From positions 1,364,001 through 1,428,000 of the forward strand of contig JAKUDP010000009.1 in the NCBI GenBank assembly GCA_022570795.1: a DNA stretch of 64,000 nt. Direction: 5' to 3'. This document shows positions 11,008-22,904 of the stretch, one piece after another (position 1 is the stretch's first letter; each line of letters opens with the position of its first letter). The notes under the pieces are model-generated. The model made no database searches and had not been told where the DNA came from. It saw only the letters and a list, made by a program, of their open reading frames with translations. Source of the DNA: Sphaerulina vaccinii (taxonomy: Eukaryota; Ascomycota; Dothideomycetes; Mycosphaerellales; Mycosphaerellaceae). The translations under genes and the position numbers were made by a program.

Positions 11008-11909
11008 ATGACCGCCCGCTACACCAACCAAGAATGGCAGCGGATCATAGTTGACGTCGAGAAGAACCTCAAGATTGACGAGACGAAGACGTATCCGGTC
11101 CCCAGTAGTGGTATAGCCAGCACAGTAGACCACACGCTCCTCAAACTCGACAGCCAAAGCCACCAATTCGACGACCTCTGCTCCGAAGCCAGAAGAGACC
11201 AGTTCGCTTCAGTTTGCGTGCGTCCAGAATGGGTCAAGCAATGCGTGGACAACCTCAAAGACAGCGGCGTTCGCGTGGCGAGCGTGGTTGGCTTCCATGA
11301 GGGCACATATACTCTGTCGGAGAAGTTGAAGGATACGAAGACTTCTCTAGAAGGAGGCGCCGCGGAACTGGACTTGGTCATCAACTGGCCGCAGGTGCAG
11401 CAGCAACAGTATGAGACAGTGTATGCTGAGCTGGCGGCAGTGCGCACAGCAGCACCACACCCGACTCTCATCAAGCTCATTCTCGAGACGAGCCAGTTGA
11501 GTGATCAGCAAATCATTGCGGGCGCTGTGTTGGCTTCTGCGGCGAATCTGGATATGATTAAGACCGCTACGGGCTTTCATGGTCACGGTGCGACCCGTGA
11601 GTAGCAGCCATGCTTGCAGAGCTGATCTGTGGAGTAATGCTAACACGCACAGTACCTCACGTCCGACTCATCAAGGCAGTTTGCGAGTATCTTGCTAAGA
11701 ACCCACTGCAAGCTGATAGCAATCAGATGCTTGTCAAGGCATCAGGTGGTATCAGAACATACGACGACGCTGTCAAGATGCTGGAAGCTGGAGCGAGCAG
11801 GCTGGGCACGAGTGGAGGTGTGTGGATTGCGACAGAGGCGAAAGAGAAGGCGGCAGGCACGACCTCTGCAGAGAGGCCTAGACAGACGAGGTTATACACT
11901 GATTATTGA
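11008..11909 (+). CDS. Deoxyribose-phosphate aldolase (DERA)
   Basis: Catalyses reversible cleavage of 2-deoxy-D-ribose 5-phosphate to glyceraldehyde 3-phosphate and acetaldehyde in deoxynucleoside salvage. The gene has two exons, 11008-11596 and 11653-11909, separated by a 56-base intron (GTGAGT...ACAG). TIM-barrel signatures are present: STVDHTLLK near the start, FASVCVRPEWV, SVVGFHEGTY, AAELDLVINWPQ (catalytic Asp region), LIKLILETSQL, DMIKTATGFHGHGAT (Schiff-base Lys) and LVKASGGIRTYDDA (second catalytic Lys). A leader of about 40 residues precedes the barrel, as in other fungal DERAs. The ATG at 11008 is the first in frame after a stop. Confidence 0.94.
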
Positions 11910-11945
11910 GTGGCATACTGTCCTACAGTCATCCAGCCATGACTT

Positions 11946-12892
11946 TTACATCAATGCCCTACCGCCATCGACCGGCAGCTCGATTCCTGTTATGAAGCTT
12001 GCCTCGTCACTCGCAAGGAAAGCTGCTGCATTGCCGACATCTTCAGGTGTTGCGACTCTGCCCATCGGAATGCCCTTCATAACAACCGCTCTGCCTTCCT
12101 CAGTGTCGGTGCCGCCAAGTACAGAAGCCATCATGCCGGTATCAGCTGCGACGGGGCAGATTGCATTCACACGAATGCCGTCTTCGGCGAACTCTGCTGC
12201 GAGGCCTAGCATGAATCTATCAGTCACAAGAGCTGGTTGATGCAGAAGAAGTTTTATCGCTCACCTTTAGTCACTGCACTAACTGCACCTTTACTGCCTG
12301 CATACCAGACTAGATTCGGTCGAGGACGAGGAGCAGAGATGGAGCTGATGTTGACAAACACGCCTTTGCGCTGCTGCTGGAAGTATGGTGCTATGATTGC
12401 AGAGCTATGATACAGCGGCGTAACATTTATCTCCATGATGCGATCGTATTCAGACTTGGGAACCGTCGGTGAAGGCTAGAGAATCTCAGCTAACAATAAT
12501 AGGCATGAAGAAACAACGAATACGACTTACAGCAGCGACATGCACCACCCCAGCATTATTCACCTAAGCTGACTGTGAGCTAGCCACCTTCGAGACTTGA
12601 AGCATATCAAGTTGAACCTCACCACTACATCCAAGCCTCCCCATCTTCCAAGCACAGTCTGCAGTGCTTCTCTCCAGTGTGTCTCTTCAGTCACGCTTCC
12701 AGTGAACAGATGGATCTGGTCCTGCGGCAAACTACTCGCAACTTGGGTGCCTAGCTCGGCATTGATGTCGAAAATCATCACTCTTGCACCTTCGTGCACG
12801 AACTTCCGGACTATGCCTTGACCTAGGCCCATAGATCCACCTGTCACGATGGCGATCTTGTTTTCTAGCCGGCCTGGGTGAGCGGATGACAT
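11946..12892 (-). CDS. Short-chain dehydrogenase/reductase (SDR), possibly with a one-base lesion
   Basis: A classical NAD(P)-dependent SDR of the 3-oxoacyl-reductase or glucose-dehydrogenase type. Exons on the minus strand are 12892-12623 (Rossmann motif TGGSMGLGQG; Asp in FDINAELG), 12563-12531 (an 11-codon exon with NNAG), 12475-12265 (catalytic Ser in NISSIS and YAGSKG with the Tyr-Lys pair) and a last exon beginning near 12232 or 12216 (AEDGIRVNAICPVAAD, FLASDEASFITGIELPVDGG). The first two introns close in phase. The last junction does not: the natural 48-base intron ending at GATAG shifts the frame by one, and the only in-frame acceptor would leave a 32-base intron. Either the gene has lost one base there or the intron is unusually short. 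The substrate is unknown. Confidence 0.8.
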
Positions 12893-13213
12893 GTCGCTGA
12901 ACGATGGTGAGAATGATGCGTAAGCGAGAGTCATATGTGCTCTGAAAGCAACAGAGATTGTCAATTGAACCCCATGTTCGCTGGCGGCTTTTACCAAGGC
13001 TACATGCAGCAACTCCTCACCACGGCTCTACAAGGTCTTCGGACCTGCTCTTCAGCTTTACCCAGGTACCACCTTGAGGTACAATGCGAAACAAGCTCTC
13101 GCGTTCAACGTTCTGCAGCTCTCCCCGCACCTCAACTTGATCCTCAGAGCTATTGTGTACCATTGAGTTTACATTACACACTATATAACGAACGTCTCCT
13201 ATGGATATTTCGA
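12893..13213. other. Intergenic region upstream of the SDR gene
   Basis: No gene found. This is the presumed promoter of the SDR (minus strand) and the 3' flank of the minus-strand gene ending at 13214. Confidence 0.35.
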
Positions 13214-14839
13214 TCAATCTCCGAATTCACATATACTTGACAGCCTCTTCTCCTCCATCGTCATTTCCTTCGGACTCTCACAAATCTCAAAACGCGCCTC
13301 AGGATCTGGATTACTCCTATACATCTCCAACTTTTGCAGTCCATCAAGACTGATGCTTCCACAACGACTGACGTCCTGAGAATCAATCTCACTGTTATGA
13401 CTATCCTTCTTCTTTCTACTGCATGACTTCTTCTCGTAGCTTGCGGCCTTGACTTGAGCAGAGTTCAAAGCTTCGAGATCAATGGAGCCGCTGCAGTAGT
13501 GCTTAGTGGTACTAGATGGTCGTGCTGAGTCGTATGGGATGTCATCTCTACCTTCGTCGTTGTCTTCCTCCGAAGAGTCAGAGATGGAGTAGCCGGATAC
13601 TGACGAGGTGGAAGAGAGTGACTGGGATATGAAGTGTCAGCAGCGTCACTCTGCGGTGCGTGGCACACGTACACTCGTGTCGACATCTGGCGCTTGCGTT
13701 GGCATCGCAGTTTCGACAGACCGCGTCGGCAGGTCACTGGTAACCTCATTGGATGGACCACTCCTGCGTCCGAACGGCCATCTGCGTGCTCGCGGTGCTT
13801 CCTCCTCTTCAGCCTCTACAGGCTCATCATCTGGTCCAATAGGCTCTACGACAGGAGGCTGTCTACGATCGAATGTAGCAGACCGCATTTGGAAAGTGGA
13901 GAGGCCAGCGTGCAATCTAGCACTCTTCTTCAGTTTTTCCTTCCTCGGCAGATCACGCCAATCGTCATGGCCTGGATCGAACATAGGCGGAGTCTTTGAT
14001 GTAGGTGGTGGATCGAAGCTCTTCCTTTTCTCTTCCTTGCTTAGCTTTCCGTCGACATCTTCTATATACTCGCGCTGTTTGGCTTTGCCTTTATCTTTGC
14101 CTTTAACTGGCTTCGGTTCTAGTAAACGAGTATACCATTTGTCCGATACCGTTTGGGAACTGAGAACTGGCTGCGATTGCGTCTTTGATAGCATATCATT
14201 GTCGTAGTTTGGCAGGTCGACCAGAGAATGATCTGGCATAACTTCCTCGCTCTTCACTTGGACAAGTTCAGCTGGAGTGCCCTCGGATGATCTGGGCGAG
14301 TAATTGTTCGCAAATCGCACATCTGGCGGTCCATGTCGCAATGGTCTCTCTTCAAACGAAGAAGTGTCAGGTATAACACCGGGTCGATAAATGAAACCGC
14401 TGTTCTCTGGAGTCGTAGCGGCAGTCCCCTGATCGCTTCTTCTGCTGCCAGCAGTTTCTGACGATCCAAACTTCGATCGAGAACCCGTACTCGTAGAGTG
14501 GCCTCCGTCTATGAAGTGAGTATCAGGCCTTGTCTCATCATGACTACCACGCACGTTGCTCCTCTTTCGGTTCGGCGGCGTGCTTGGACCAGGTATACAC
14601 TCTGCTCCCGCAGATCTGCAGTTATGGATTGGGATCGGCTCTGTAGGCTTTGTCACGTATCTTGGTGCAGCATGCGGTACTGCGTCCACAGTTTTGCTAC
14701 GCGTAAACTTCGGCCTGATGGAGAAGAGATTGGACAGGCTCCTGAATGTTTTGCGCTTCTTGTCGGATTCGTCTCTGTTCTGGCCCTGCATTGCGCGTGC
14801 CCTACGGATCTGAATGTCAGCCCCATGTTCATCGAACAC
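13214..14839 (-). CDS. Hypothetical disordered, phospho-site-rich protein
   Basis: I do not recognise this protein. Two exons, 14839-13673 and 13621-13214, join in phase across a 51-base intron (GTACGT...CCCAG) to give 524 residues. It is dominated by Ser, Pro, Lys, Arg and Asp/Glu and appears largely disordered. It contains basic clusters (GKDKGKAKQRE, KEEKRKSF), an acidic run (EAEEEEAPRARRWPFGRR) and a Ser/Asp/Glu-rich second exon (SISDSSEEDNDEGRDD). No signal peptide or membrane segment is visible. The composition fits a signalling or cytoskeleton-associated scaffold, but no function is claimed. The start could lie further upstream if another intron exists. Confidence 0.65.
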
Positions 14840-16228
14840 GTTTCAGAGATTACCAACTCCGCATTATCAGCTTCGTCCATAATCCGGTATAACTGTACTC
14901 GAGCACTCGTGCGAATTGCGGTCGTTGAAGTGGACGTGAGGCTGTCGTGCGCTCATGTCAAGCTGTGTCGAACGCTGAGAGGGCGACGAAGGGAGCTCGA
15001 GCATGGTGCAGTCAAGAAGGCAATGCTGCGGATGTACCACCTCTGTGCCATTGACTTTCAAGGGACCTGCCAATGATGATGCCCATATCTTCTAAAAGAA
15101 TGGTATCTAGACCGGATAGTCAGCAATAGCCATGGTACAGTCCCGTGATGCGCAATTTCTGTCGTGCATTGTATTGACAGTTGGATGACATCTGATTCGA
15201 CCAGTCATTGAATGGTATGCTTGGCGTGAAGCTCCACCTTATGTGCTCCACCACCACGAGAACGACGTGCTATACCTGGTAACATGGCTTCAAGCCAGTC
15301 TGCTCTTGAAGTCCAGCAGGGTAGAAGGCATGGATCTCAGGCTACTTGTCACCATACTCCACCCGGCCTGCTTTCGAGTTTAGATATTGATTTCTGCTCG
15401 CGAGGGCGATCAGCATATTCACGATAGTGCCCACGTTCTGGTTGGGTACCACCTCACCTCTCCTCAGCCCAAGTCAAAGCCCACCAAGCTCCAAACATTG
15501 GAGGTAGGACATACAGTGCTTGCCCACCACACCTTCGGATCGTATTCCGAAGTCCTGCAAGGACTCCATGGTTCCAGAAGGAGAAGGTCGGAGAGTGTCG
15601 ATTGGGCGCAAGTCTGTAGGAGACCTGCCCTTTTTGCTTGGGTAGCTCTACTTCTATATCAGTCCTGCAATGCAGCTGCACTGTGACGTACAAAGTATAT
15701 GATACTTTTGTGGCCCCAGCAGAGCACAGGCATATGACCTGGGCCTTTCAGCTCTGGATTGTATTCGATTCCACTGGCAGATGTAGAACCAGACATGGTG
15801 CGTGATGTTAGTCTCTATGATAAACTATGGCACGAACAGACGTTGCAACAGTGCGATGGCCATCTTGTGCAACAAGGTCTGCTATTTATGATCGTCTTCT
15901 GAGTAACTTTGCCTTTCCTCAAAGACGTGCCGGTATGTTTGTTTGCTCTTGATTGGCTCGTGTCCCGGAAGGATCTTCCTTCCCTTCCTCCCGGGCCGGA
16001 GCATTTCGAGTAATGCCTTCACTTCATGCGGGCGAAGCAATTCCTCCGCTTCTTTACTCGCCTACCGACGTTGCTCGCGATGGTAAAGAACACCAAGTTG
16101 CGGAAAGGCCGGCAACGGCCATCTTTCTGTACAGTGGTCGTGAATGCTTAAGGAGGCCTGTTCATTCCCGTATTCTCATCACAGTCTCGAGTGTGTCATG
16201 CTTTCGGCGTCCATGTGCACTCGCATTC
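14840..16228. other. Intergenic interval, 1.4 kb, no gene seen
   Basis: Open frames up to about 190 codons exist but carry no domain, no signal peptide and no consistent splice structure. The interval is flanked by two minus-strand genes, so it combines the promoter of the disordered-protein gene with the 3' flank of the Zn2Cys6 regulator. No RNA gene or repeat was found. Confidence 0.4.
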
Positions 16229-18330
16229 TCAAGACGCTGGAGGGTCTATTTCTTCTTGCACAAGCTTGTACTCGGGTAAAGCTTTCCTCACCCCTCCAAC
16301 ACGATTGAGACAGAAGTCGGGCATTTCGTGCATGATGTCCATCCATCTGAAGCCTGGACTAGAGTCTCGACGATTCCACATCGTCATCAGAAACGTCTTG
16401 GTCCACACCTCTACCTTTGGCGATATACCATCGATATGTATCGGTACACGATTCAAGACGTGTCCACGGTCGCTCGGCGGCACATCGAACGCTGCTAGAG
16501 TGAAGGCAAGTGATAAGAGACATGGCGGCGAGCCTGCTATGGCGGTAGCAAGGTCCAGGTCCGACATCACGCCCATTGCTATTACTTGAGCTGAGCTATC
16601 CTCTAGGCCAAAAGGATGGATGAGGCGGTGGATAAAGAGCTTCATGGCTTGCTTGGAGACTCTTATCTGCGCTTGGAGATGTGTAGCTTCGATCGAAGTA
16701 AGCTCCTGCAGCAAGAGGGGTGGCAAGCTCGGTTGCCATGCATCAATCCTGCGCTGGATATCGACCAGTGCAGTGTCGTCTGCTTCACATCCTTGAAGCT
16801 CGGGCTGCTGAGATTGGGTAGTTCTTGCACAGGAGATCGTACACAGTTCGTACCAGAAGCGAAAGAGCTCTGGGCATATGCCAACGAAGAGCTCATTGTT
16901 CAGCGGGTCCAACAGGACCTCCGGAACGTTCATAATTGGCATTTGTCGCTTTATCACACTGTCGGTAATGTCCAGTGCGATCATCGAAGGTATCAACGGA
17001 TGCCGGGCCATGCTATCGGAAACGCTGCCAAGTTGATTGAGGTGAGTGAGTATGAATCGACGGATAGGCGCGTTGTTGAAGCCGCCGAGTACACAATGCC
17101 CATGTATGAGAATGGTGGTACCTAACCAGGCCCAGGGCACGAATTCCTCCAAGGTCTGCGGCAGCTTGTAAGCCCCAAATTTCGCGACAGCCTGAGATCC
17201 TCGTCGCAGAGTTGTGTTATAGTCGTATCCTGGCAACTCGTCACCAGTTACAGTATGCATGAAAGAGCCGAAGAGCGCCAAGTAGCCATCGTGAAGTTCG
17301 TCGTAGCGCATGAGCAGGCATTGTACAGCCTGTTGATGCATTTTATGCCCTATTCGAGGAGCTACCATCTGCAGATCAGAGCCAAAAGTCAGCGATTGTC
17401 ACTGATGGTGTATTGTACAGCTTGCAAGTCGAGTGTCCCTCGCGATAAAATACCAAACGTCGTATCCTCTCTAGAGGCCACTTCGATTCCTGTGTTGGGT
17501 CTGTTCGGACGTGCAACGACTTGCCCGCCGCTCATAGACAGAGATGCTTTTGTAATGCGACAGTGCGATTGTCCGACGTGTGATTCCTAACCACCAGTGT
17601 CCGTATGCCTGCCTCATGCATGCTGTGTCAAATGCACTTCGATGCGTTTGGGACATCATAGCATGGTGCTCTGCTCGTGAATAGAGAGGGCACGGCGACC
17701 ACCAAGCATCTTTCTACCATAATGTGCGATGTGCGCTGTGCGATGTGCGAGGTTTTCGGGTCCGATAGATGTTTTACTTACAAGATCTCTAAATTGACTA
17801 GAATCCAATATACTGTATAGCAAGAAGTCATCAGCGGGACCTAATTGCTTCTCTGTAGAGCCCAGTGGCCTGAGCTGGATAGGCAGTCTAGGCGGTGGTG
17901 TGTTTTCGGACGGCTTCATGCGACTGGCCTTTAAAGGTCGACTCTTGCGTGGCCGCCCAGCTGCGCGTAGAGGCCGCTCGGTCGTGCATGGCTTCTTAAG
18001 CCGACTGCATCGGTAGCAGTCTGCATCAGATGTCGGATAGGAGCACTTCTCCTTAAGTGCATAGCACGTGTCACAGGCTCTCCGATCTCCTGCCGCGTGT
18101 GGCTGCTTCTTGTGGTTCGGGTTCGCTGACACCTGCCCTGTTGTTGATGATGACTCCGGAGTATTTTTTGACGAAGATCCTCTCCCTCCATCACCATCGT
18201 TCATGGCGTGTAAATGATGATATTGCTTTGTGCATACCGATGATGAGGACAAGGTTGGTGTTGCTACCGCGTTTCCGTCGGTTCGCTTTTGTCGCCGTGA
18301 GAGTTTCGCAAGGATGGCGCATTGGATCAC
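16229..18330 (-). CDS. Zn2Cys6 fungal transcription factor
   Basis: A nuclear regulator with an N-terminal binuclear zinc cluster, CDTCYALKEKCSYPTSDADC followed by YRCSRLKKPC, and a basic RPRKSRPLKASR linker. The C-terminal part is a long helical middle-homology region with EWxWxGxT-like content at TLEEFVPWAWLGTTILIHGH. Three exons close in phase: from the start to 17782, 17586-17419 and 17368-16229. The first intron is about 195 bases with donor GTAAGT. The second is 50 bases with a CGCTGAC branch-like site. The junction SQFRDL to ESHVGQSHCRITKASLSMSG and then DTTFGILSRGTLDLQ matches the family layout. Starting at the ATG at 18204 (MNDGDGG) gives 576 residues; an in-frame ATG at 18330 would give 618. 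Its target genes are unknown. Confidence 0.87.
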
Positions 18331-19567
18331 GTGCGTAGGTAGCCTATCTCGGCCCTAATATAGCCCTTTCTAATTCATGATCCGATCGCTAACACAGCAA
18401 TATAGGATAGATCATGACGAGCAGTCCATCAGTTTCACTTCCTGTTCGTTCAGTCCACTTGGAGTGCTTGCTATAGTGCGAACGCATTTTCTTAGGCATT
18501 GAATACACGTGAATGATGATCGATGTAGTGTGACCTGGTATCATAGAACGTCGGCTGCCATTCTGTTACCACTTTTTCCTTGTTTCAAGGTGGGCACGGT
18601 TACTTAGTCGCGACAGTAGTGCAATAATGCCACGTGCCACTGTATGCGCAACTCAGTTCTAACTCATGTCCACTCACTGTGTCCATCGCAGCTTCGCAAT
18701 GGAAAGACTGCGTGGGCGCCCTCGATCAAACAAGAGTTGATCGACTGTGGTGCGTTGTAGGGTGTTGTTCTGAGTGGTGGTTATGTTGATTATTTTCAAG
18801 TATAAGTTGTCAGCCGTAAGTAGATGGCCGCCTGCGGCTCCTTCCACAGCGTGACGGTAGCGAAGGTAGCTTTGTGCACTTGATATTGAGCGCCACTCTC
18901 TTCTGTCTCTGACGAGAGATTGCATTCGGGACACCCGATACTTGCATCGTCGAATTTAGATCCGAAGGTTCTGCTACTGTGCGGTGCTGCGAAGGCATCA
19001 GAATCATGACCTGCCACAGTAATGACGGTTCCGCCATGGCAGTAGACGTCTCAAGGACGATTCCCTTCCTTTTGGGCATGATTGATCATTGCACGGCTTG
19101 TGACAGCCGTGGTCATTTGCGACTTGTTGCCAGCTGGCGGGTTGCCGCGATGAGCACAATGTGCAGCAATCAGCCACCGAGAGGGCTCTGTTCGTCCTCT
19201 TCCTCGACTCCGGGAATGATGGGTCGTATGAGCGCCGGCGACATGTCCTCCAGGCTCTGGTGGTCTGTCGAGCACATGACGCCTCGTGCCCTGCTTGACT
19301 TGCAGCCACTACGTGACTAGCTTGAGGGGGTTCCTCGTGTAGATTGGCTTGTCTGCGATGTGCGATGCTGAAGAGAATGGGGCTGAAAGTTAGCGCCAGC
19401 CAAGCGAGCCAGAGTCGTTCTTGCCTCAGGTTGAAGTAGTGCCAAGGATTCGCTCTTGCCCACAATCGGCGGAACAGAATTCTTCGCCGACGCTTGACCT
19501 TTGCGAACGCTTGCGACTTCAGCACGAACACCCCCATCACCCAGCGACAAGGACAAATACCGCCAAC
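18331..19567. other. Upstream region of RPL37 and of the Zn2Cys6 gene
   Basis: About 1.2 kb between divergent starts. A TATA-poor region with several short frames is seen. The long minus-strand frame that overlaps RPL37 exons (19004-19888) has no domain and is treated as a shadow. No RNA gene was recognised, although ribosomal-protein loci are worth checking for intronic or upstream snoRNAs. Confidence 0.35.
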
Positions 19568-20154
19568 ATGACCAAGGGTACCAGCTCCTTCGGAAAGTGA
19601 GTTAGGAGAAGAAGGCAACAATCGATGTGGGAGAGGCATGCTGACAGGAGGATAGGCGCCACAACAAATCGCACGTTCTGTGCAGACGTTGCGGTAAGTC
19701 GGGACAACAGGAGCAGAAAAGGCAATGGCAAAAGGAGGAAACACTCGAGGCCGGAGAATGAAGCATTGCAGAAAGAGAACGAATGGAAGCGTAGCCAAAT
19801 GGGGCCAATGCTGATTCGTTATGGAAATATACAGGCCGCCGCTCCATGCACGTCCAGAAGCACACCTGCTCCAACTGCGGATACCCAAGCGCCAGCGTCA
19901 GAAAGTGTACGTGACTTCCCCTCCGAGCCAGCACGACCGATCTCAATATCGATGCCCGCACCACTTAGCATGCCCTTCGCTCGGTCCCATACTAACACAT
20001 ACTTTCAGACAACTGGGGTGAGAAGGCCAAGCGCAGAAAGACCACCGGTTCCGGACGCACGCGATCGCTTAAGCTTGTGCCACGCAAGTTCAAGAACGGC
20101 TTCCAGTCTGGCGCACCAAAGGGTGCTCGCGGCCCAACTGCCACCTCCTCCTAG
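19568..20154 (+). CDS. RPL37: 60S ribosomal protein L37 (eL37)
   Basis: A zinc-ribbon protein of the large ribosomal subunit. Four exons, 19568-19596, 19656-19693, 19835-19906 and 20009-20154, give exactly 94 residues with all phases closed. The protein starts MTKGTSSFGKRHNKSHVLCR, then RRSMHVQKHTCSNCGYPSAS with the C-x2-C pairs of the zinc ribbon, then NWGEKAKRRKTTGSGRTRS and the end KFKNGFQSGAPKGARGPTA. Introns are 59, 141 and 102 bases with donors GTGAGT, GTAAGT and GTACGT; the third contains a canonical branch site ACTAAC. The first exon is only 29 bases, typical of ribosomal protein genes with a very early intron. Confidence 0.97.
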
Positions 20155-20972
20155 ACGACTTCAAAAAGGCATGGGATATGATGGGTAGAGCACGAAGCTG
20201 GGTTGCTCGGAGTTCAGGTGGATCAGACTTTGCTCAAAGAAGATGCATTGCAGCTCGAATGGCCATGGAAGTCATGGACAGACAATAAGGGAAGGCGTCG
20301 GGAGACTGCCTGCAGCCACTGCGAGAGATGTGCCGTTAACAGTAGCATGAGATCAGACGATACTGGCTGGATGAGCGAATATGAACCTCTTTGCAACCAG
20401 AATGTGTGCTGTTGTTCTCACACCTTCAAAAACCAATGTACCGTGAGCAAGCACCGAAGTGAATACTGACTAGCAAATACCGCACACGGATCATGCGCAA
20501 CACGACCGACTTCTCTTCTCGAAGTATCGGCTCCAAACGCCTCATCTTCGAGCAGAGGGACTCTACGCTTGGAACACTAGCTTAGCACTTGGAGGAACGC
20601 AGTCTAGACTCTCATTACTGAAGAGCATAGTCTCTCAGGAAACTACAACTCGTTCTCAGATGTCCATCCTTTATTGATGAACATTTCAATCCATATCGTA
20701 AAGTCATTGCTCGCGGAAATCCTATCCGACACCCGTTTTTCACGTCATGTTCGTACTCTCAAGAGTCTCAAGAGAGAATCTGCTCCATACCGCGTAAAGT
20801 GTCAGGTCAGTCCTGGAAGCCCGTGTCCAGGAGCTGACGGCGATGGAATAGAATTTTATACAAACGCGACCGCGCGGAGGAAAGTACTGCCGCGACCCGC
20901 TCTTTCCACTTTGAGAACTTTCTGCTCTCTGTCTGCGACTTGCACTTGAGAACCACCAAATCAACTAACAGG
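20155..20972. other. Intergenic region between RPL37 and IPI3
   Basis: RPL37 3' flank and IPI3 promoter. Short frames (for example 20203-20469) are Cys-rich but have no recognisable fold and no splice partners. No RNA gene or repeat was seen. Confidence 0.35.
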
Positions 20973-22532
20973 ATGATGCTCACGGAGCACTTCATCGCGT
21001 CTATAGGCGTGCCTACGAAGGCGCCAGGCACGAATGTCGCGAAAGATGCGGCCATCTTCCTCCACGAATTCCAGCCGCTATCACAACAGCGAGCAGTTTT
21101 TAAGAAATCCGCAACATCGCCAAACGGCTTGGCCATAAGCGAAACTCATATCTTCGCTGCACAAGCAGACAAAGGTGTAGTCCATGTCTACAATCGTCAG
21201 AAGGGTAATCAAGAGGCCACGGTGCCCTACCCGGAGAAGATCTCCTCTATCACTCTAGCCTGCGAAGATACCGTACTAGTGCTTGGCACTATTGAAGGAA
21301 GAATCTTTCTATGGGAGACATCCACTGGAAGGCAGGTCACTACAAGCCAAGCTCATCTGCAGGCTGTGACAGCGCTTGCGGTGGATGCGACCTCAAACTT
21401 TTTGCTCTCAGCTTCGACAGATGCCACGATTCATGTCTGGTCGATACCGCAGCTCCTATCCTTTGCGAATCCCGGCGGCACTTCACCATTGAGAACATTT
21501 TCCTCGCATCATGCCGGTATCACGGGGCTGAAGCTTGGCCATGGAGCTTTCCACTTGAACTTTGCTGTCTCCATATCAGCAGACAGAACATGTCTCGTCT
21601 GGGACTACAGGACTGGGAATACACTGCGAACATATCTCCTGCCTGGAGTGCCACTGTCAATTGTGCTGGATCCCGCTGATCGCGGAATCTACATTGGATA
21701 TGAAGATGGCACCCTCCACCTTTTGGACCTTTACGCTTCTCCTGCAGGTGGGCTAGATGCTGTACAGAATGCAGAGGCTGCTTTTGAGCCCGTGCAGCCT
21801 TCGGCTACGTCGCAATGGAAGCTGCCCGAGCCATCGCATGGTGCGGCACTCAGTCTCAGCGTCTCTTATGATGGGAGCGTGGTTGTGTCTGGACACGCGT
21901 CTGGGGCAATTCTCAGCTGGGATGTTGCACGTGGCGCTTTCACCACAAACCTTACGCCTTTGCCACTGCCAGCATCTGCGAACAATGTTCTGTTCTTGCC
22001 GGTCAGTGGACATTCCGGCCCAAGTACAAGCAGCAAGAAGACTAGAGTCAGCGAGATTATCAAGCCGAAGTTTGGAGTCTTCGATACATTCGAGGCGGGA
22101 GCTGTTCCTGGAAACTATGCTGCGCATGTGCAGTTTGTGTCAGATGTCAATGAACAAAAGACAACGTTCCAATCTGCATTGACTGCGCCCACTTTCCCAA
22201 CCATTCTGCTCGACGCAGGCTTAGACGAGCTGGCCAATTGGGGAAAGATCGCGAAGCTGTCGAATGGCAACACGGACGCCGATGGGGATGACTTCATGTC
22301 GCTTGACGATGGCGTAAATGGCACATCTCAACAGACAATGCAGACTGAGAAGTCAAAGCTGAAGTCTGAACTTGAAGCTATGCGCAAGGTGATGAAGAAG
22401 AGTTTTGAAAAGGTGGAAAAGCTGAGCGAGGAGAACCGGGTTCTCCTCAGTAGAGAACAGAAGAGGATGAAAGCTTCAGCAGGCCAAAAGAGTAACGGAA
22501 TCTCTGCCGACAGCGACGATACAAGTGATTGA
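20973..22532 (+). CDS. IPI3: IPI3 (WDR18), WD40 protein of the Rix1 pre-60S complex
   Basis: A nuclear WD40 beta-propeller that acts with Rix1/PELP1 and Ipi1/TEX10 in late 60S subunit assembly and ITS2 processing. A single exon of 519 residues starts at the tandem ATG ATG at 20973. Family features are the start EHFIASIGVPTKAPGTNVAK, propeller blades ending in VYNR, FLWE, HVWS (DATIHVWSIPQLLSF) and LVWD (SISADRTCLVWDYRTGN), the late blade VSYDGSVVVSGHASG with LSWDVARG, and a C-terminal coiled coil (KSKLKSELEAMRKVMKKS). This Ipi3 C-terminal helix is known to mediate dimerisation. It sits next to RPL37 on the same strand, so two ribosome-related genes are adjacent. Confidence 0.92.
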   Translation: MMLTEHFIASIGVPTKAPGTNVAKDAAIFLHEFQPLSQQRAVFKKSATSPNGLAISETHIFAAQADKGVVHVYNRQKGNQEATVPYPEKISSITLACEDTVLVLGTIEGRIFLWETSTGRQVTTSQAHLQAVTALAVDATSNFLLSASTDATIHVWSIPQLLSFANPGGTSPLRTFSSHHAGITGLKLGHGAFHLNFAVSISADRTCLVWDYRTGNTLRTYLLPGVPLSIVLDPADRGIYIGYEDGTLHLLDLYASPAGGLDAVQNAEAAFEPVQPSATSQWKLPEPSHGAALSLSVSYDGSVVVSGHASGAILSWDVARGAFTTNLTPLPLPASANNVLFLPVSGHSGPSTSSKKTRVSEIIKPKFGVFDTFEAGAVPGNYAAHVQFVSDVNEQKTTFQSALTAPTFPTILLDAGLDELANWGKIAKLSNGNTDADGDDFMSLDDGVNGTSQQTMQTEKSKLKSELEAMRKVMKKSFEKVEKLSEENRVLLSREQKRMKASAGQKSNGISADSDDTSD

Positions 22533-22904
22533 TATGGATTGCATCTTCGACCTGTCATCTGGCTACCTTGAGATTCTACATGTTGAAGATGAAGGATGAG
22601 CGCGAGGCGAAAGTAGATGCATGCCTTGGCGCATCTTCACTTCATGCAAGGATTCCTTCCAGCAGCACGAGCGTCCCTACATTCCAGGACCCCGCCTCCA
22701 TGGCCCATCGACCACGTATTTGTTTTGCGTTTCGATGGAGGAATGCCATATACTCTTCTCGACTCGCGTGACTATCTGCAACTTCTGCAACAATACAGGT
22801 AGAGCACTGGGTGCTTACTACATCGACAATTCTGAGGATACGGCCGTTCTTGTCAGCAGTACTAACACTATCACTTCAGCATCGCCAGTCTTTCATTCAG
22901 CATC
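22533..22904. other. Intergenic region, IPI3 to the Ser/Thr-rich gene
   Basis: IPI3 terminator region and promoter of the downstream secreted-protein gene. Overlapping frames of 60-160 codons have no domain content. No site could be assigned. Confidence 0.3.

Noticed and set aside
19004..19888. 294-codon minus-strand open frame
   Set aside because: It overlaps exons and introns of RPL37 on the other strand and has no domain, signal peptide or plausible codon pattern. It is a shadow frame.
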